Position numbers and translations under genes: made by a program
Notes under the pieces: model-generated
Seen by the model: the letters and a program-made list of their open reading frames with translations, nothing else
Told to the model about the DNA's origin: nothing
Databases searched by the model: none
Origin: Enterobacter sp. ENT03
GTDB lineage: Bacteria; Pseudomonadota; Gammaproteobacteria; Enterobacterales; Enterobacteriaceae
Direction of reading: 5' to 3'
Assembly: GCF_019218745.1 (NCBI RefSeq)
Contig: NZ_JAHUXA010000003.1
Location: 229,433-293,432, forward strand
DNA length: 64,000 nt
Shown here: positions 19,501-29,276 of the stretch, in pieces
Layout of the letters: each line of letters starts with the position of its first letter
Position numbering within the stretch: position 1 is the stretch's first letter

Positions 19501-20193
19501 GTGACCACCAAATACAATCCGGCGCGCACCTGGACGGCGGAAAACTCGGTGGGCATTGGCGGGGCTTATATGTGCGTCTACGGCATGGAAGGGCCGGGGG
19601 GCTATCAGTTCGTCGGGCGCACGCTGCAAATGTGGGATCGCTATCATGAGGTGCCGGACTTTGGCGGCAAACCCTGGCTGCTGCGCTTTTTCGATCAGAT
19701 CCGTTTTTACCCGGTAACCGCCGACGAGCTGCTCGACATTCGCCGGGATTTCCCTCTTGGGCGCCATCCACTGCGCATCGAATCCACCACGCTGCGACTG
19801 GGGGAGTATCAGCAATTTTTGGCAGCGGAAGCCGACAGTATCGCCGCCGCCCGTCACCATCAGCAGGCGGCTTTTGATGCCGAACGCCAGCGCTGGGAAG
19901 CCTCCGGTCAGGCGCATTTTGACAGCCACGAGGCGGCGGCAGACGACGGCGATGAAGCCCCGTTGCAAGCCGGTCAGCGTGGCATCGACAGCCCGATTGC
20001 CGGTAATCTGTGGCAGGTTAACGTCGCACCTGGCGCGCAGGTCCGTGAAGGCGATGTGCTGGTGGTGCTGGAGTCGATGAAGATGGAGATCCCGCTGGTG
20101 GCAAGCGTTGACGGCGTGGTGGCACAGGTCCGCGTGCAGCCAGGCTCCCCGATACGCGCCGGTCAGTGTGTGGTGGTGATCATGGAAAAATAA
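16594..20193 (+). CDS. Guanidine/urea carboxylase, biotin-dependent
   Basis: This 1199-aa single-chain carboxylase has a biotin carboxylase/ATP-grasp part (about 1-450, STAGGGGIGM and FLEVNTRLQVEHGVTE) and a KipA/AHS2 domain (from about 455). A KipI/AHS1 domain follows (about 786-1050), then a biotinyl domain with ESMKM, where Lys1163 carries biotin. It is the length of urea carboxylases that lack a fused allophanate hydrolase. The riboswitch and deiminase context argue for guanidine as the true substrate, making N-carboxyguanidine from guanidine, bicarbonate and ATP. No allophanate hydrolase gene follows; the next gene is a chemoreceptor. Confidence 0.93.
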   Translation: MFTKLLIANRGAIACRILRTLRDINVQGVAVWSESDASSLHIREADEAISLGSGPAAQTYLQVDKILAAARETGAQAIHPGYGFLSENAAFADACEAAGIAFIGPTAEQLRVFGLKHTARALARQHGVPLLEGTDLLADCDAALVAAAQVGYPVMLKSTAGGGGIGMRVCDTPQALAEAFDVVQRLGKNNFSDAGVFIEKYIPRARHLEVQIFGDGQGEVIALGVRDCSVQRRNQKVLEETPAPGLPAGMAEALCAAAIRLGQAVQYRSAGTVEFVYDSDAGQFYFLEVNTRLQVEHGVTEQVWGVDLVRMMIELAAGDLPPLPEIAARLSPRGHAVQARVYAEDPGRQFQPSPGLLTEVVFPPQDRQALRIDTWVEAGCEVPPFFDPMLAKIITHQPGRHEAIAALDAALAHTRIYGVETNRHYLRQILADAPFASGQPWTRCLENLHYQADTVEVLSPGTQTTVQDFPGRLGYWAVGVPPSGPMDDRALRLGNRLLGNAPGEAALEITLSGPTLKFNTDAVAVITGAALSVTLDGESQAMNRVFAIAAGSTLRLGDLTAQGVRSYLCLRGGFAVPDYLGSKSTFTLGQFGGHAGRALRTGDVLHLTPLTDTRTGATLPEALHTRLPAVRELRVIYGPHGAPEYFTAGYIDTFFATDWGVHFNSSRTGVRLIGPKPEWVRESGGEAGLHPSNIHDNPYAIGAVDFTGDMPVILGPDGPSLGGFVCPVTIIEADLYQLGQLNAGDKVRFVPVSIDTARLLAHARAQELASLAPVNINWHPEPLASPVVMETGHGDKRLVARLSGDTHLLLEIGDAELDLVLRFRGHGLMQALDALALPGVIDLTPGIRSLQIHYQPDAMPLATLLNIVAEAWRGVCQQEDLQVPSRIVWLPLSWDDPACQKAIDKYMTTVRRDAPWCPSNLEFIRRINDLENIDAVYKTVFDASYLVMGLGDVYLGAPVATPLDPRHRLVTTKYNPARTWTAENSVGIGGAYMCVYGMEGPGGYQFVGRTLQMWDRYHEVPDFGGKPWLLRFFDQIRFYPVTADELLDIRRDFPLGRHPLRIESTTLRLGEYQQFLAAEADSIAAARHHQQAAFDAERQRWEASGQAHFDSHEAAADDGDEAPLQAGQRGIDSPIAGNLWQVNVAPGAQVREGDVLVVLESMKMEIPLVASVDGVVAQVRVQPGSPIRAGQCVVVIMEK

Positions 20194-20253
20194 GGACTTA
20201 GCGTCGTAACAAGGATGTTATTTGCATGTAAATGGAATAATTTCATTTAGCGA

Positions 20254-20280
20254 TCAAGTTATCCCTCCCCGCGCCGATAG
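20254..20280 (+). promoter_or_regulatory. Putative sigma-28 promoter of the chemoreceptor gene
   Basis: TCAAGTTA, 11 nt, GCCGATAG closely resembles the FliA consensus TAAAGTTT-N11-GCCGATAA, including exact spacing. It lies 67 nt before the start and means the receptor is expressed with flagella, not only from the guanidine operon. Confidence 0.7.
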
Positions 20281-20347
20281 ATCTTATAAGGGATGTTGCT
20301 GCACAGGTTGTGCCACACAGATTAATGCAACTCCGGGGAGAGCCGTA

Positions 20348-22288
20348 ATGGCCACACAACACAATAAGAAAACATTAAGTACACGCGCACAAATGCTGCT
20401 GACCGGCGCACTGACCATCACGCTGGGCTTTGCGGTGACTATTGGCGTACTGAGCTGGCAATCCAGCCGCCAGCAAAAACAGCTCGCCGATGAGTATTTG
20501 CAGCAAATCGCACAAACCAATGCGTTGAAGGTCCAGCATGAGCTGAGCTACGCGCGTGATGTGGCGCGTAACCTCGGACATAACCTGATTGCGTTGCCGG
20601 CCTCCGGTAAAGCCGATCGCGGCATCGCTGATAAAATGGCGGAATACACGCTGCGCGCCAACCCCGACTATCTCTCCATTTCCGTGATTTTCGAAGAGAA
20701 CGCCCTCGATGGCCGCGACGCCGAGTTTGCCGCGCTGCCGGATCAGGCTCCGGGCGGGCGTTACGCCTGGTTTGTTGATAAAGATGCCGCCGGTAAATAC
20801 AGCATGCACCCGCTGACCAGCTATCTGACGCCGGGGCAGGGGGACTACTACCTGCTGCCGCAAAAATCCCGCAAAGATACCGTCACCGAACCCTATACCT
20901 ACGCCTATAACGGCGTTGATACGCTGCTGACCTCGGTGGCTGCGCCCATCGTGGAAGATGGCAAGCTGTGGGCGATCGTCACGTCCGATATTTCGCTCGC
21001 ATCATTGCAGGACAAAATCTCGCAGATCAAACCCTGGCATGGCGCAGGCTATGCGGTGCTGCTCTCCAGCAAGGGCAAAATCGTCGCCTATCCGGACAAA
21101 TCTTTGACCAGTAAAGCCTGGTTTGAGCCGGTGGAAAGTCTCAGCACCACAATGACTGAACGTCACGATCCGATCCTTGGCGAAGACGCGCTGGTCACCT
21201 GGCAGCCCATTACCGTGGGTAACAGCGATGAGCACTGGCTGCTCGGCGTTGTCGCACCGGTGAGTCTGGTGATGGCGGCGGCTAACCGCCAGTTGATGTG
21301 GGCCATCGCGCTGATGGTGTTAAGCATCGTGCTGGTGAGTGCATTACTGGGGCTGGTGTTCAGCCGCAAAGTGCTGAAACCGCTGGGCGGTGAACCGCGT
21401 CAGGCGGCGAGCATTGCGCTGGCGGTGGCCGATGGTCGTCTGAGTAACGCCATTAGTGTGCGCGGCAACGATCGCAGCAGCCTGTTTTACGCGCTGGATA
21501 CCATGCAGACACAGCTGCGGGCGATTGTCGGACAGATCAAAGACGCCAGCCAGTCCGTGCGCCAGGGGGCAGAAGAGATCGCCAGCGGCAACCTCAATCT
21601 GGCCTCCCGTACGGAACAGCAGGCCGCAGCGCTGGAGCAGACGGCGGCCAGCATGGAGCAGATCACCGCGACGGTAAAACACAATACCAGCAACGCCCAT
21701 CAGGCCACTGAGCTGACGGCCAATGCCACCCGCATTGCCAGTCGCGGGGAGAAACTGGTCGGGCAGGTGGTGCAGAACATGGCGCAGATTGACGAGAGTT
21801 CCCGCAAGATCAGCGATATTACCACCATGATCAACAGTATTGCTTTCCAGACCAATATTCTGGCGCTCAACGCCGCCGTCGAAGCGGCGCGAGCAGGCGA
21901 GCAGGGCCGTGGCTTTGCCGTGGTGGCGACCGAGGTGCGGAACCTGGCACAGCGCAGCGCCAGCGCGGTGAAAGAGATCGCTACGCTGATCGAAGAGTCG
22001 ACCCAGCGCGTGGAAAGCGGGGTGCAGCTGGTGCAGGACGCCGGTAAAACCATGCAGGAGATGACCCACGCGGTGAGTTCGGTGCAGAGCATTATCGGCG
22101 AGATCGTCAACGCCTCCGAGGAGCAATCACGCGGTATCAGTCAGGTGACGATTGCGGTCAATGAGATGGACGGTGTGACGCAGCAGAACGCCGCGCTGGT
22201 GCAGCAGATGTCTGCGGCAGCGAGTTCGCTGGAGGATCAGGCGGGGCAACTGGCGCAGACGGTGGCGCAGTTCCGGCTTGAGGCGTAG
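20348..22288 (+). CDS. Methyl-accepting chemotaxis protein with dCache sensor
   Basis: This 646-aa transmembrane receptor has a first membrane segment at about 16-36 and a periplasmic double-Cache sensor (about 40-330). A second segment follows near 335-355, then HAMP and a long signalling hairpin whose tip contains [20 protein letters not shown]. It couples ligand binding to CheA/CheW and the motor. The start at 20348 is chosen because GGGGAGAG precedes it and it begins just before the first membrane helix; an earlier in-frame codon has no ribosome site. Its place directly behind the guanidine carboxylase suggests sensing of guanidine or related nitrogen compounds, which is inference. Confidence 0.9.
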   Translation: MATQHNKKTLSTRAQMLLTGALTITLGFAVTIGVLSWQSSRQQKQLADEYLQQIAQTNALKVQHELSYARDVARNLGHNLIALPASGKADRGIADKMAEYTLRANPDYLSISVIFEENALDGRDAEFAALPDQAPGGRYAWFVDKDAAGKYSMHPLTSYLTPGQGDYYLLPQKSRKDTVTEPYTYAYNGVDTLLTSVAAPIVEDGKLWAIVTSDISLASLQDKISQIKPWHGAGYAVLLSSKGKIVAYPDKSLTSKAWFEPVESLSTTMTERHDPILGEDALVTWQPITVGNSDEHWLLGVVAPVSLVMAAANRQLMWAIALMVLSIVLVSALLGLVFSRKVLKPLGGEPRQAASIALAVADGRLSNAISVRGNDRSSLFYALDTMQTQLRAIVGQIKDASQSVRQGAEEIASGNLNLASRTEQQAAALEQTAASMEQITATVKHNTSNAHQATELTANATRIASRGEKLVGQVVQNMAQIDESSRKISDITTMINSIAFQTNILALNAAVEAARAGEQGRGFAVVATEVRNLAQRSASAVKEIATLIEESTQRVESGVQLVQDAGKTMQEMTHAVSSVQSIIGEIVNASEEQSRGISQVTIAVNEMDGVTQQNAALVQQMSAAASSLEDQAGQLAQTVAQFRLEA

Positions 22289-22323
22289 GGTTTTATTTGC
22301 TGTGGACGTTTGGTAGCGGGTAG

Positions 22324-22966
22324 GTTGCGCTCTTTTTGACGTCTGAGAACGGCGTCAGGTTCTGAGGCACAGAGCGCGCAGGGGGCGGCCAGTCGCCGCC
22401 GCCCCCTGCACCCCCGGGCTTCCGGCAAGAAAATCGCCGCTGCGCGGTGCCTTCGGCTTATCCCTTCCGGCTTCGGGTCGGGCGCGATGCAGCGTCCCTG
22501 CAACTCGCGCCCTCAGCCCGCATCCATGCGGGCTGCCCCGGCCGTAAGTGAACGCCTCAGCGATTTTCAGCCTGACTCCCACACACTTCCAGATTTCTAA
22601 AAAACACCCCTCACAGCTCCCTGTAAGTTCAGACAAACGCAAAGCCACTCCGTCGCCTTATAAAGAGTAAAGATAATAACGCGAGGGGTTGAGTCCCCGC
22701 TGAAACCGGCGAGCCGGAGGCCGGATGACAAGGGCTGGCCGCCAGGGATGGCGGCCAGAGGCGACATGAGGCAGGAGGCCGAATCGAGCCGACCGCGGGC
22801 AGACGGGCGGGAGGTGAGCGCAGTGCGCAGCACCGGTTTCTTTGCGGGGCCGCGGGGATTGCTAAGGGGGCCGCGGCGGCTCCCTTAGCACGTTCACCGT
22901 CAGCGGCGTCACGCCTGACACGAAACCCAAAGTGAACGGAACCTTCCACCAAACGGAAATTCCACC
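22324..22966 (+). repeat. Large structured intergenic repeat, copy 3
   Basis: This copy has the same orientation and architecture as copy 1. The left-module 12-bp stem (GCAGGGGGCGGC with its complement) is perfect here. The right module holds CTGGCCGCCA/TGGCGGCCAG, perfect here, and the 13-bp hairpin 22860-22872 with 22878-22890. In that hairpin one pair is G-T, which is a wobble only if RNA is made from this strand. It lies between the chemoreceptor and the unrecognised 472-aa gene and ends with degenerate TTCCxxxxAACGGAA units. Confidence 0.85.
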
Positions 22967-23081
22967 ACCCCGTACATTCCCGTGAACCGAACAGAACATA
23001 CCTCACACTCCCCACACATAAGCTTAATGTTTCACCTCCCCCCGCCGATAACCGAATAACGTCATGAAATGAGGGAATATC

Positions 23082-24500
23082 ATGCAAGTCCGGTCACCAC
23101 TCTCCACCACCATCAACAGCCTGCTGGCGCCGCGCGTGCAGCCTCTCCAGGTCACGCACAACAAATCCGCCGCGGTGCAGCCATCCGCTATTGTCTCACT
23201 GAACAACGGCAACGCGCTGCCGGCGGTTTACAGCCTTAACCCGGCGAAAACCGTCAACACCGCCGGGCTGGATCACAGCCAGCTCAGTATTCTGATGAGC
23301 ACCAACGTGCGCGGCGCGCAGGCGGATGCTTTCCAGGGGCTTGGCAAAGCGCTGCTTGAAGGGCTGACAGACCATCCCCAGGGCATCACATTGTCAGCCG
23401 TCGCTGAAACCGGCGAGGCGCAGGCGCGTCAACCGGATCGTGCGGTTGCGCTCACTATCACTACCGCGTCCGGCATTAACGTCAGCCTTGGCATGACGCG
23501 CAACCAGAACGGTCTGGTGGTGGAACTGAAAACGGAAGGCGGCGAATTAAGCGAAGAGGAAACGGCGGCCATCGCGGGTCTGGCCGATGCGTTCCAGAGT
23601 GCGCTGGATGGGGTGTCTGCTGAGCCGCCCTCGCTGAACATCCAGGGGCTGATGGATCTTGACAGCACGCTGTTGAAAGCCGTCGATCTGCAAACGGATG
23701 TGCGAAAGGATGCCGATTCCATCCAGGCGCTGAAATTGCACGCCGACAGCAGCGCCCGCGCCCTGAGTTATAAAACCGATGCCGTGGCGTTCGACCTGAG
23801 CACCGATCTGTCGCACCCGGAAACGGTGGGCAGCTACGGTCAGCAACAGCAGGCGCTTGCCAGTTGGGCCAGCCAGCTCGACAGCGCCCGTGCGCGCGGG
23901 CAGGGGGATAAAAACCTCATTGATATGTTCAGAAATAGCTTTATGGCGCTGAACAGTCGATATGGTTCAAATGAAGTGGATAATCGTCTGAATATTATTA
24001 CGCGGACTAACGATAATATTGTGCAGGAGAATTTAAGCGGACTGGCAGATTATTCTGCGAATTTTAAACAGGCCGATAAATCACCGAATCCATTCCGTAA
24101 AGATGAACGCGATAGCTTTGCTTATTCCTCTTCGCAGCGCACAGAACGCGGAACGGCCTATAATCTGACGCAGAAAACGACGTCGCATTTGCAGGCCAGT
24201 TATCATCAGCCGCTGGACAGAACCGTGCCGCTGGCATTAACGCTTGAAGCCTCATCGCAAAACTATAGCTATCATCAGATTGATGAACGTAGCGCCGCTG
24301 AAACCACGCTGGCGTTCAATGACAAAGGTGACGTTAAGTCCGTCACCAATGCGACTGAAAAGCATAATGTCGAGACGGTGAAGAAGTACAATGCCGGGCG
24401 TCTGATTGAAGAATCCCGCACGCCGTATGACGATCAACAGACCAGCACCCGCGCGCTGATTGTTGACAGCCTGAAGGTTGACCACCGTAGCAGCAGATAA
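23082..24500 (+). CDS. Unrecognised 472-aa protein
   Basis: I do not recognise this protein. It has no signal peptide or membrane segment and is rich in Ser, Thr, Gln, Asn and Leu. The N-terminal half (1-280) contains an acidic helical stretch (EGGELSEEETAAIAGLADAFQ, about 151-170) and alternating Val/Leu patterns. The C-terminal part is polar and Asn/Tyr-rich (for example FRNSFMALNSRYGSNEVDNR). Base composition changes inside the gene: from about 23,920 it is visibly more AT-rich. GAGGGA precedes the start and a strong terminator follows, so it is a monocistronic, probably real gene. Confidence 0.7.
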   Translation: MQVRSPLSTTINSLLAPRVQPLQVTHNKSAAVQPSAIVSLNNGNALPAVYSLNPAKTVNTAGLDHSQLSILMSTNVRGAQADAFQGLGKALLEGLTDHPQGITLSAVAETGEAQARQPDRAVALTITTASGINVSLGMTRNQNGLVVELKTEGGELSEEETAAIAGLADAFQSALDGVSAEPPSLNIQGLMDLDSTLLKAVDLQTDVRKDADSIQALKLHADSSARALSYKTDAVAFDLSTDLSHPETVGSYGQQQQALASWASQLDSARARGQGDKNLIDMFRNSFMALNSRYGSNEVDNRLNIITRTNDNIVQENLSGLADYSANFKQADKSPNPFRKDERDSFAYSSSQRTERGTAYNLTQKTTSHLQASYHQPLDRTVPLALTLEASSQNYSYHQIDERSAAETTLAFNDKGDVKSVTNATEKHNVETVKKYNAGRLIEESRTPYDDQQTSTRALIVDSLKVDHRSSR

Positions 24501-24520
24501 CCGTTCTGTTTTCTCTACCA

Positions 24521-24546
24521 GGCCACGCTCTTGCGTGGCTTTTTTT
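24521..24546 (+). terminator. Intrinsic terminator
   Basis: The stem GCCACG-CTCTTG-CGTGGC is followed by seven T, ending the 472-aa gene. It isolates that gene from pgaA. Confidence 0.9.
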
Positions 24547-24788
24547 ATGTAAAAAAAACCTCTGTCGTAGTGCAATAATTATATATAAGCGCTAACTTTC
24601 GAATAACGCCATGATAATTACTTTACGCGCTTTAGATGAAGCTGGAATAAATTTACATACAACTAAAGTATGATATTAATTTATTTTTGCGCGAAATTTT
24701 AAGTCTGGTGTATTGAATTAAAACTGGTCATATTGCCGCAATAAATTAATGAAAAGCTCATCTCTGGTATAAGGATATAAGGACAGTT
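24547..24788. promoter_or_regulatory. pga promoter and leader region
   Basis: About 240 bp of AT-rich non-coding DNA. The sequence just before the pgaA start (AAGGATATAAGGACAG) holds two GGA motifs overlapping the ribosome site, the pattern bound by CsrA in the E. coli pga leader. I cannot assign exact promoter boxes. Confidence 0.5.
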
Positions 24789-27251
24789 ATGTTCAGTATT
24801 CGACGACATGAAAATTGCGTAAAACGCTTAAGCCCCGGAACCTGTTTATTTACAGCGAGTATGCTGTTTCCGGTTTTCGCCTGGGCTGAATCCCCGGTTT
24901 ACGATGCGCTGATTATTCAGGCTCGCAGCGGAGACAGTGCGCCACTACTGAATTATCTCAAACAGCAGGAAACAGAAACACGCCTGACGCCGGGTCAGGT
25001 CGCAGACTGGCTTCAGGTGTCAGCCTGGTCAGATAACGACGCGCAAACCCTCGCTATCTGGGAACGCTATCGCGACAGTATGGCAATCCCGGCACGGGGA
25101 GAGCTGGCGGTGGCGCGGGCGCTGCGTAATCAGAAAAAATGGGATGCCTCGCTGGCCGTCTGGGACAACGTGCTCCAGGAGATGCCCGATGACAAGGACG
25201 CCCGCGCGGGGTGGATCATGACGCTGGCGGATGCCCGTCGTAACCAGGAGGCCATCACTCAGGCGACCGAGTGGGCGCAACGCGCGCCGGGGCCGGAAAG
25301 CGATGCGGTGCTGGCTTACGTCTATCACGCTCAGGGCAAAAACTGGGACGCGCTGCTGGCGGCGAGCCGCGCCCAGGCGCAGGATCCGCAGAACCGAAGC
25401 GTGCAGCCAACGCTGCTGGCCGCGATGTCGGCAAACCGCATCGCCGGACCGGCGCTCGAGCTATCGGAAGCCAGTAAAACCCCCGACGCGCTGGCACGCA
25501 GACTGGAGCTGGACGCCGCGGCGCAGACGGTACGCACCTCCTTTACGCCAACGCGAAATGAAGACGAACGTTTTCTGGTGGCGGATAAAGCGCTGGCCCG
25601 CTATGACCGGCTTATCGCCGCCTGGCAGAACGATCCGCAGGCAGCGGCCGATCTGCGCCGCGCCCGCATCGACCGTCTGGGCGCGCTGGTGATCCGCAAA
25701 CGCACCGCCGAAGCCATCCGCGAATATGAGTCGCTTACCGCCGACGGTCAGCCGGTTCCCGACTATGCAAAGCGCTGGGTGGCCTCCGCCTGGCTTACTG
25801 AAGAACAGCCCGATAAAGCCGAAGCCATGCTGGAGGAACTCTATTTCCCGCGCGGCCCGCTGCCGGTAACGCCGCTGACCGACGACGATCAGCAGGAGCT
25901 GTTCTACGCCCGTCTTGATAACAACCATTTTGACGAGGCCAAAGCGCAGGTCGATACGCTGATCAAAGAGAGCCCTTACCTGAAGCGAGTCTATGGCTCG
26001 CCGACGCCGCAGCCCAACGATAACTGGCTGCTGGGCCAGATGCTGCTGACGGAATATGAGGTCGCGACGAACGATTTGCCCGCTGCCGAAAGCCATGCCG
26101 AACGGCTGGCGCGTACCGGTTCGGGTAATCAGGCGCTGCGTATTGCCTACGCCTCTGTACTGCTGGCGCGCGGGCTGCCCCGCGAGTCTGAGCGCGAACT
26201 GAAGCTGGCGGAAGTGATTGAGCCGAGCAACCTGGCGCTGGAGCGTCAACAGGCGTACACCGCGCAGGAGTTGCAGGAGTGGCAGCAGGCGAAAGAGATG
26301 ACCGCCGATGTGATGGCCCGCAGCCCGGACGATGCCGCCAGCCTGCGTCTGCAACGCCTGCTTGAGGTGCATGAGAAAGCCGAGCTGCGCATCAGCGGCG
26401 GGCAGGGCATCGATTCCGACAGCCCGATCAGCGGCCAGCACGATTTTACCCTCAACTCTGCGCTTTACAGCCCGCCGATCAACGACAACTGGCGCGTGTT
26501 CACCGGCTTCAACTTTGCTACCGGCGAGTTTGAAGAAGGAAAGGGGATCAGCCGGGATATAGCCGCAGGCGTCGAATGGACCTCACGTAACAACTGGGCG
26601 GAACTTGAGATCTCCGGGCGCAACTATGGCGACGGACAAAAGATCGGCGGTCGCTTTTCCGGCTGGCACGATTTTAATGACAACTGGCGCATCGGCGGCT
26701 CTGCGGAACGGCTGTCGCGCAACACACCGCTGCGCGCCCTGCGCAATGGCGTCAGCGCCGACGGCGGCGATCTCTGGCTGCGCTGGTACAAAAATGAACG
26801 CCGGGAATATGCCGTGTCGGTGTCCGCCGCGCATTTCTCTGATGGCAACGATCGCCTCGAATACAGCCTGAGCGGAAAAGAGCGGCTGTGGACCACGCCG
26901 CGCTTCACCCTCGATTTCACGCCGGGGCTGAGCGGTAGCCATAACACCAAAGAGGACGTGCCCTATTACAACCCGAAACGTGACTTCTCGCTGGCACCGG
27001 GCCTCAGCGCGGAGCATGTGATCTATCGCCATTACGACACGGTATGGAAACAGCAGTTTCAGGCTGGCGCGGGGCGCTACTGGCAGAAAGGCCAGTCCAG
27101 CGGCGCTATCACCCAGTTCGGTTACGGGCAGCGGGTGCAATGGAATAACGTGGTGGATGCCGGGGTGATGCTCACCTGGGATAAGCGTCCCTACGATGGT
27201 AAGCGGGAGCGCAACATTGCCCTCGCTTTTGATTTGAATGTCAGGTTTTGA
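24789..27251 (+). CDS. pgaA: Poly-N-acetylglucosamine outer-membrane export porin
   Basis: This 820-aa protein exports partly deacetylated PNAG through the outer membrane. A signal peptide ends near FAWA (residue 33). The periplasmic part (about 35-510) is built of TPR helices, and the C-terminal third (about 515-820) is a 16-strand beta-barrel ending in LNVRF. Length matches E. coli PgaA (807 aa). It is the first gene of pgaABCD, with 9 bp before pgaB. Likely post-transcriptional control by CsrA is suggested by GGA motifs at its ribosome site. Confidence 0.95.
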   Translation: MFSIRRHENCVKRLSPGTCLFTASMLFPVFAWAESPVYDALIIQARSGDSAPLLNYLKQQETETRLTPGQVADWLQVSAWSDNDAQTLAIWERYRDSMAIPARGELAVARALRNQKKWDASLAVWDNVLQEMPDDKDARAGWIMTLADARRNQEAITQATEWAQRAPGPESDAVLAYVYHAQGKNWDALLAASRAQAQDPQNRSVQPTLLAAMSANRIAGPALELSEASKTPDALARRLELDAAAQTVRTSFTPTRNEDERFLVADKALARYDRLIAAWQNDPQAAADLRRARIDRLGALVIRKRTAEAIREYESLTADGQPVPDYAKRWVASAWLTEEQPDKAEAMLEELYFPRGPLPVTPLTDDDQQELFYARLDNNHFDEAKAQVDTLIKESPYLKRVYGSPTPQPNDNWLLGQMLLTEYEVATNDLPAAESHAERLARTGSGNQALRIAYASVLLARGLPRESERELKLAEVIEPSNLALERQQAYTAQELQEWQQAKEMTADVMARSPDDAASLRLQRLLEVHEKAELRISGGQGIDSDSPISGQHDFTLNSALYSPPINDNWRVFTGFNFATGEFEEGKGISRDIAAGVEWTSRNNWAELEISGRNYGDGQKIGGRFSGWHDFNDNWRIGGSAERLSRNTPLRALRNGVSADGGDLWLRWYKNERREYAVSVSAAHFSDGNDRLEYSLSGKERLWTTPRFTLDFTPGLSGSHNTKEDVPYYNPKRDFSLAPGLSAEHVIYRHYDTVWKQQFQAGAGRYWQKGQSSGAITQFGYGQRVQWNNVVDAGVMLTWDKRPYDGKRERNIALAFDLNVRF

Positions 27252-27260
27252 GGACGTTTC

Positions 27261-29276
27261 ATGTTTAGACGATGGCTGCACGCCGGGATCATTTTTGCGG
27301 GTTTACTCCTGATCACTGCGTGCGGGAGCGCCGAGACGCCCCGCTATGTTCCGCCCGCCAACCGGGTACCGCTGAATGCGGATCACCCCTGGCCGAAAAA
27401 CAGTTTCCTCGTACTGGGGTATCACGATGTCGAAGATGACGCCGCGGACCAGCGCTATTTGTCAGTGCGTACCAGCGCGCTGAACGATCAGCTGGCCTGG
27501 CTGCGCGACAATGGCTATCACCCTATCAGCGTGCAGCAGATTGTGGATGCGCACGCCGGGAAGATCACCCTGCCGGAAAAAGCCGTGCTGTTAACCTTCG
27601 ACGATGGTTACAGCAGTTTTTATACCCGCGTCTGGCCGCTGCTGGAACGGTATCAGTTTCCGGCACTCTGGGCGCCGGTCGGCAGCTGGGTCGATGCCCC
27701 GGCCAACCAGCCGGTGGATTTCGGCGGTCTGAAAACCGCGCGCGATAAATTCGCCACCTGGGAGATGGTGCGTGAGGTCAGTAAATCGCCGCTGGTGGAG
27801 ATCGGCGCGCATACCTGGGCGTCGCACTACGGCGTACCGGCGAATCCGCAGGGCAGCAAAGAGCCGGCGGTGGCGAACCGCTCATACGACAAAAACACCG
27901 GCCAGTACGAAACCGATGCGCAATATGAAGCGCGTATTAATGCCGATCTGGATCGCGTAACCAAAAAAATCACTGAGGTGACCAGTAAATCACCGCGCGC
28001 CTGGGTCTGGCCTTACGGCGCGGCCAACGGCACGACGCTAAAACTGGCGCATCAGCACGGGTATCAGATGGCCTTTACCTTAAACCCTGGCCTTGCCAAC
28101 GCCGCGAGGCTCGACGATGTGCCGCGCATTCTGATTTCGGATAACCCGTCGCTACGCACCTTTGCAAGCCAGGTCGCCCAGGTGCGCGAGGAGCAGACAA
28201 TGCGCGTGATGCATATCGATCTGGATTACGTGTATGACAAGGATCCGGAGCAGCAGCGTAAAAACATCGACAAGTTGATCCAGCGCGTTTACGACATGCG
28301 CATTTCCCACGTCTTTTTACAGGCGTACGCCGATCCGCAGGGCGACGGCAATATCCGTGAGCTTTACTTCCCAAACCGCTGGCTGCCGATGCGCGCCGAT
28401 CTGTTTAACTTTATTTCCTGGCAGTTGCAGACCCGTGGCGGGGTGAACGTCTATGCGTGGATGCCGGTGCTGGCCTTCGATCTGGATGCATCTGTGCCGC
28501 GTGTTACCGCCTGGTCGCCGGACAGCGGGCGAGCGGCGGTAGATCGCCAGCATTATGTGCGCTTGTCACCCTGGAGCCAGGTGGCGCGCCAGCGGATCAA
28601 CGACATCTACGAGGATCTGGCGCGTCACGCCTCCTTCGACGGCATTCTGTTCCACGATGACGCCATGCTGACCGACTTTGAAGATGCCTCTCCGGACGCG
28701 ATGCGCGCTTATAAAGCCGCCGGATTCCCTGCAAGCATCGCGGAGATCCGCCGCGATCCGCAGATGCTGGAACGCTGGTCACGCTTCAAGAGCCGGGCGC
28801 TGATCGACTTTACGAAACAGCTGACGGAAACCGTGCGGGCGGTGCGCGGCCCGCAGGTGGAGACGGCGCGTAATATCTACGCCATGCCCGTGCTCGATCC
28901 GGCCAGCGAAACCTGGTTTGCACAAAACCTGCATGATTTCCTTGGCACCTACGACTGGACGGCACCGATGGCGATGCCGCTGATGGAAAACGTGCCGCCA
29001 GAACAGGCCGATGCCTGGCTGGACAGCCTGGTAAACCGCGTGGCCCGTATTCCCGGCGCGCTGGATAAAACCGTCTTTGAGCTGCAGGCGCGAGACTGGC
29101 GGAAAACCGGTGAGCACGCCGACATCAGCGGCGAGCAGCTGGCCGACTGGATGCGCCAGCTGAAGCTGAGCGGTGCAAAAAATTATGGCTATTATCCCGA
29201 CGATTTCCTGAACGATCAGCCTGAAATGTCGGCAATACGCCCCACCTTTTCCTCTTACTGGTACCCGCAAAAATGA
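27261..29276 (+). CDS. pgaB: PNAG N-deacetylase lipoprotein
   Basis: This 671-aa outer-membrane lipoprotein has lipobox LITAC (about residue 21). The N-terminal NodB-type deacetylase domain carries the metal and base residues in LTFDDGYSS and the His pair in GAHTWASH. The C-terminal half is a glycoside-hydrolase-like barrel (about 310-650) with [10 protein letters not shown] that binds or cleaves PNAG. It partly deacetylates the polymer, which is needed for export through PgaA. The stop codon overlaps the pgaC start by 4 bp. Confidence 0.95.
   Translation: MFRRWLHAGIIFAGLLLITACGSAETPRYVPPANRVPLNADHPWPKNSFLVLGYHDVEDDAADQRYLSVRTSALNDQLAWLRDNGYHPISVQQIVDAHAGKITLPEKAVLLTFDDGYSSFYTRVWPLLERYQFPALWAPVGSWVDAPANQPVDFGGLKTARDKFATWEMVREVSKSPLVEIGAHTWASHYGVPANPQGSKEPAVANRSYDKNTGQYETDAQYEARINADLDRVTKKITEVTSKSPRAWVWPYGAANGTTLKLAHQHGYQMAFTLNPGLANAARLDDVPRILISDNPSLRTFASQVAQVREEQTMRVMHIDLDYVYDKDPEQQRKNIDKLIQRVYDMRISHVFLQAYADPQGDGNIRELYFPNRWLPMRADLFNFISWQLQTRGGVNVYAWMPVLAFDLDASVPRVTAWSPDSGRAAVDRQHYVRLSPWSQVARQRINDIYEDLARHASFDGILFHDDAMLTDFEDASPDAMRAYKAAGFPASIAEIRRDPQMLERWSRFKSRALIDFTKQLTETVRAVRGPQVETARNIYAMPVLDPASETWFAQNLHDFLGTYDWTAPMAMPLMENVPPEQADAWLDSLVNRVARIPGALDKTVFELQARDWRKTGEHADISGEQLADWMRQLKLSGAKNYGYYPDDFLNDQPEMSAIRPTFSSYWYPQK

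Noticed and set aside
20193..20347. A third guanidine riboswitch before the chemoreceptor
   Set aside because: No ACGR loop pairs or ykkC blocks are found; the leader has only a sigma-28-like promoter and a ribosome site.
22597..22833. Reading frames in the large repeats starting LRTAL..SRPSARGRLDS (also at 3165-3440 and 8038-8241)
   Set aside because: They are open in all three copies, but start at GTG without a ribosome site, diverge completely after about 52 residues and follow stem-loop sequences whose changes keep base pairing instead of protein sense. I treat them as by-products of a GC-rich structured element.
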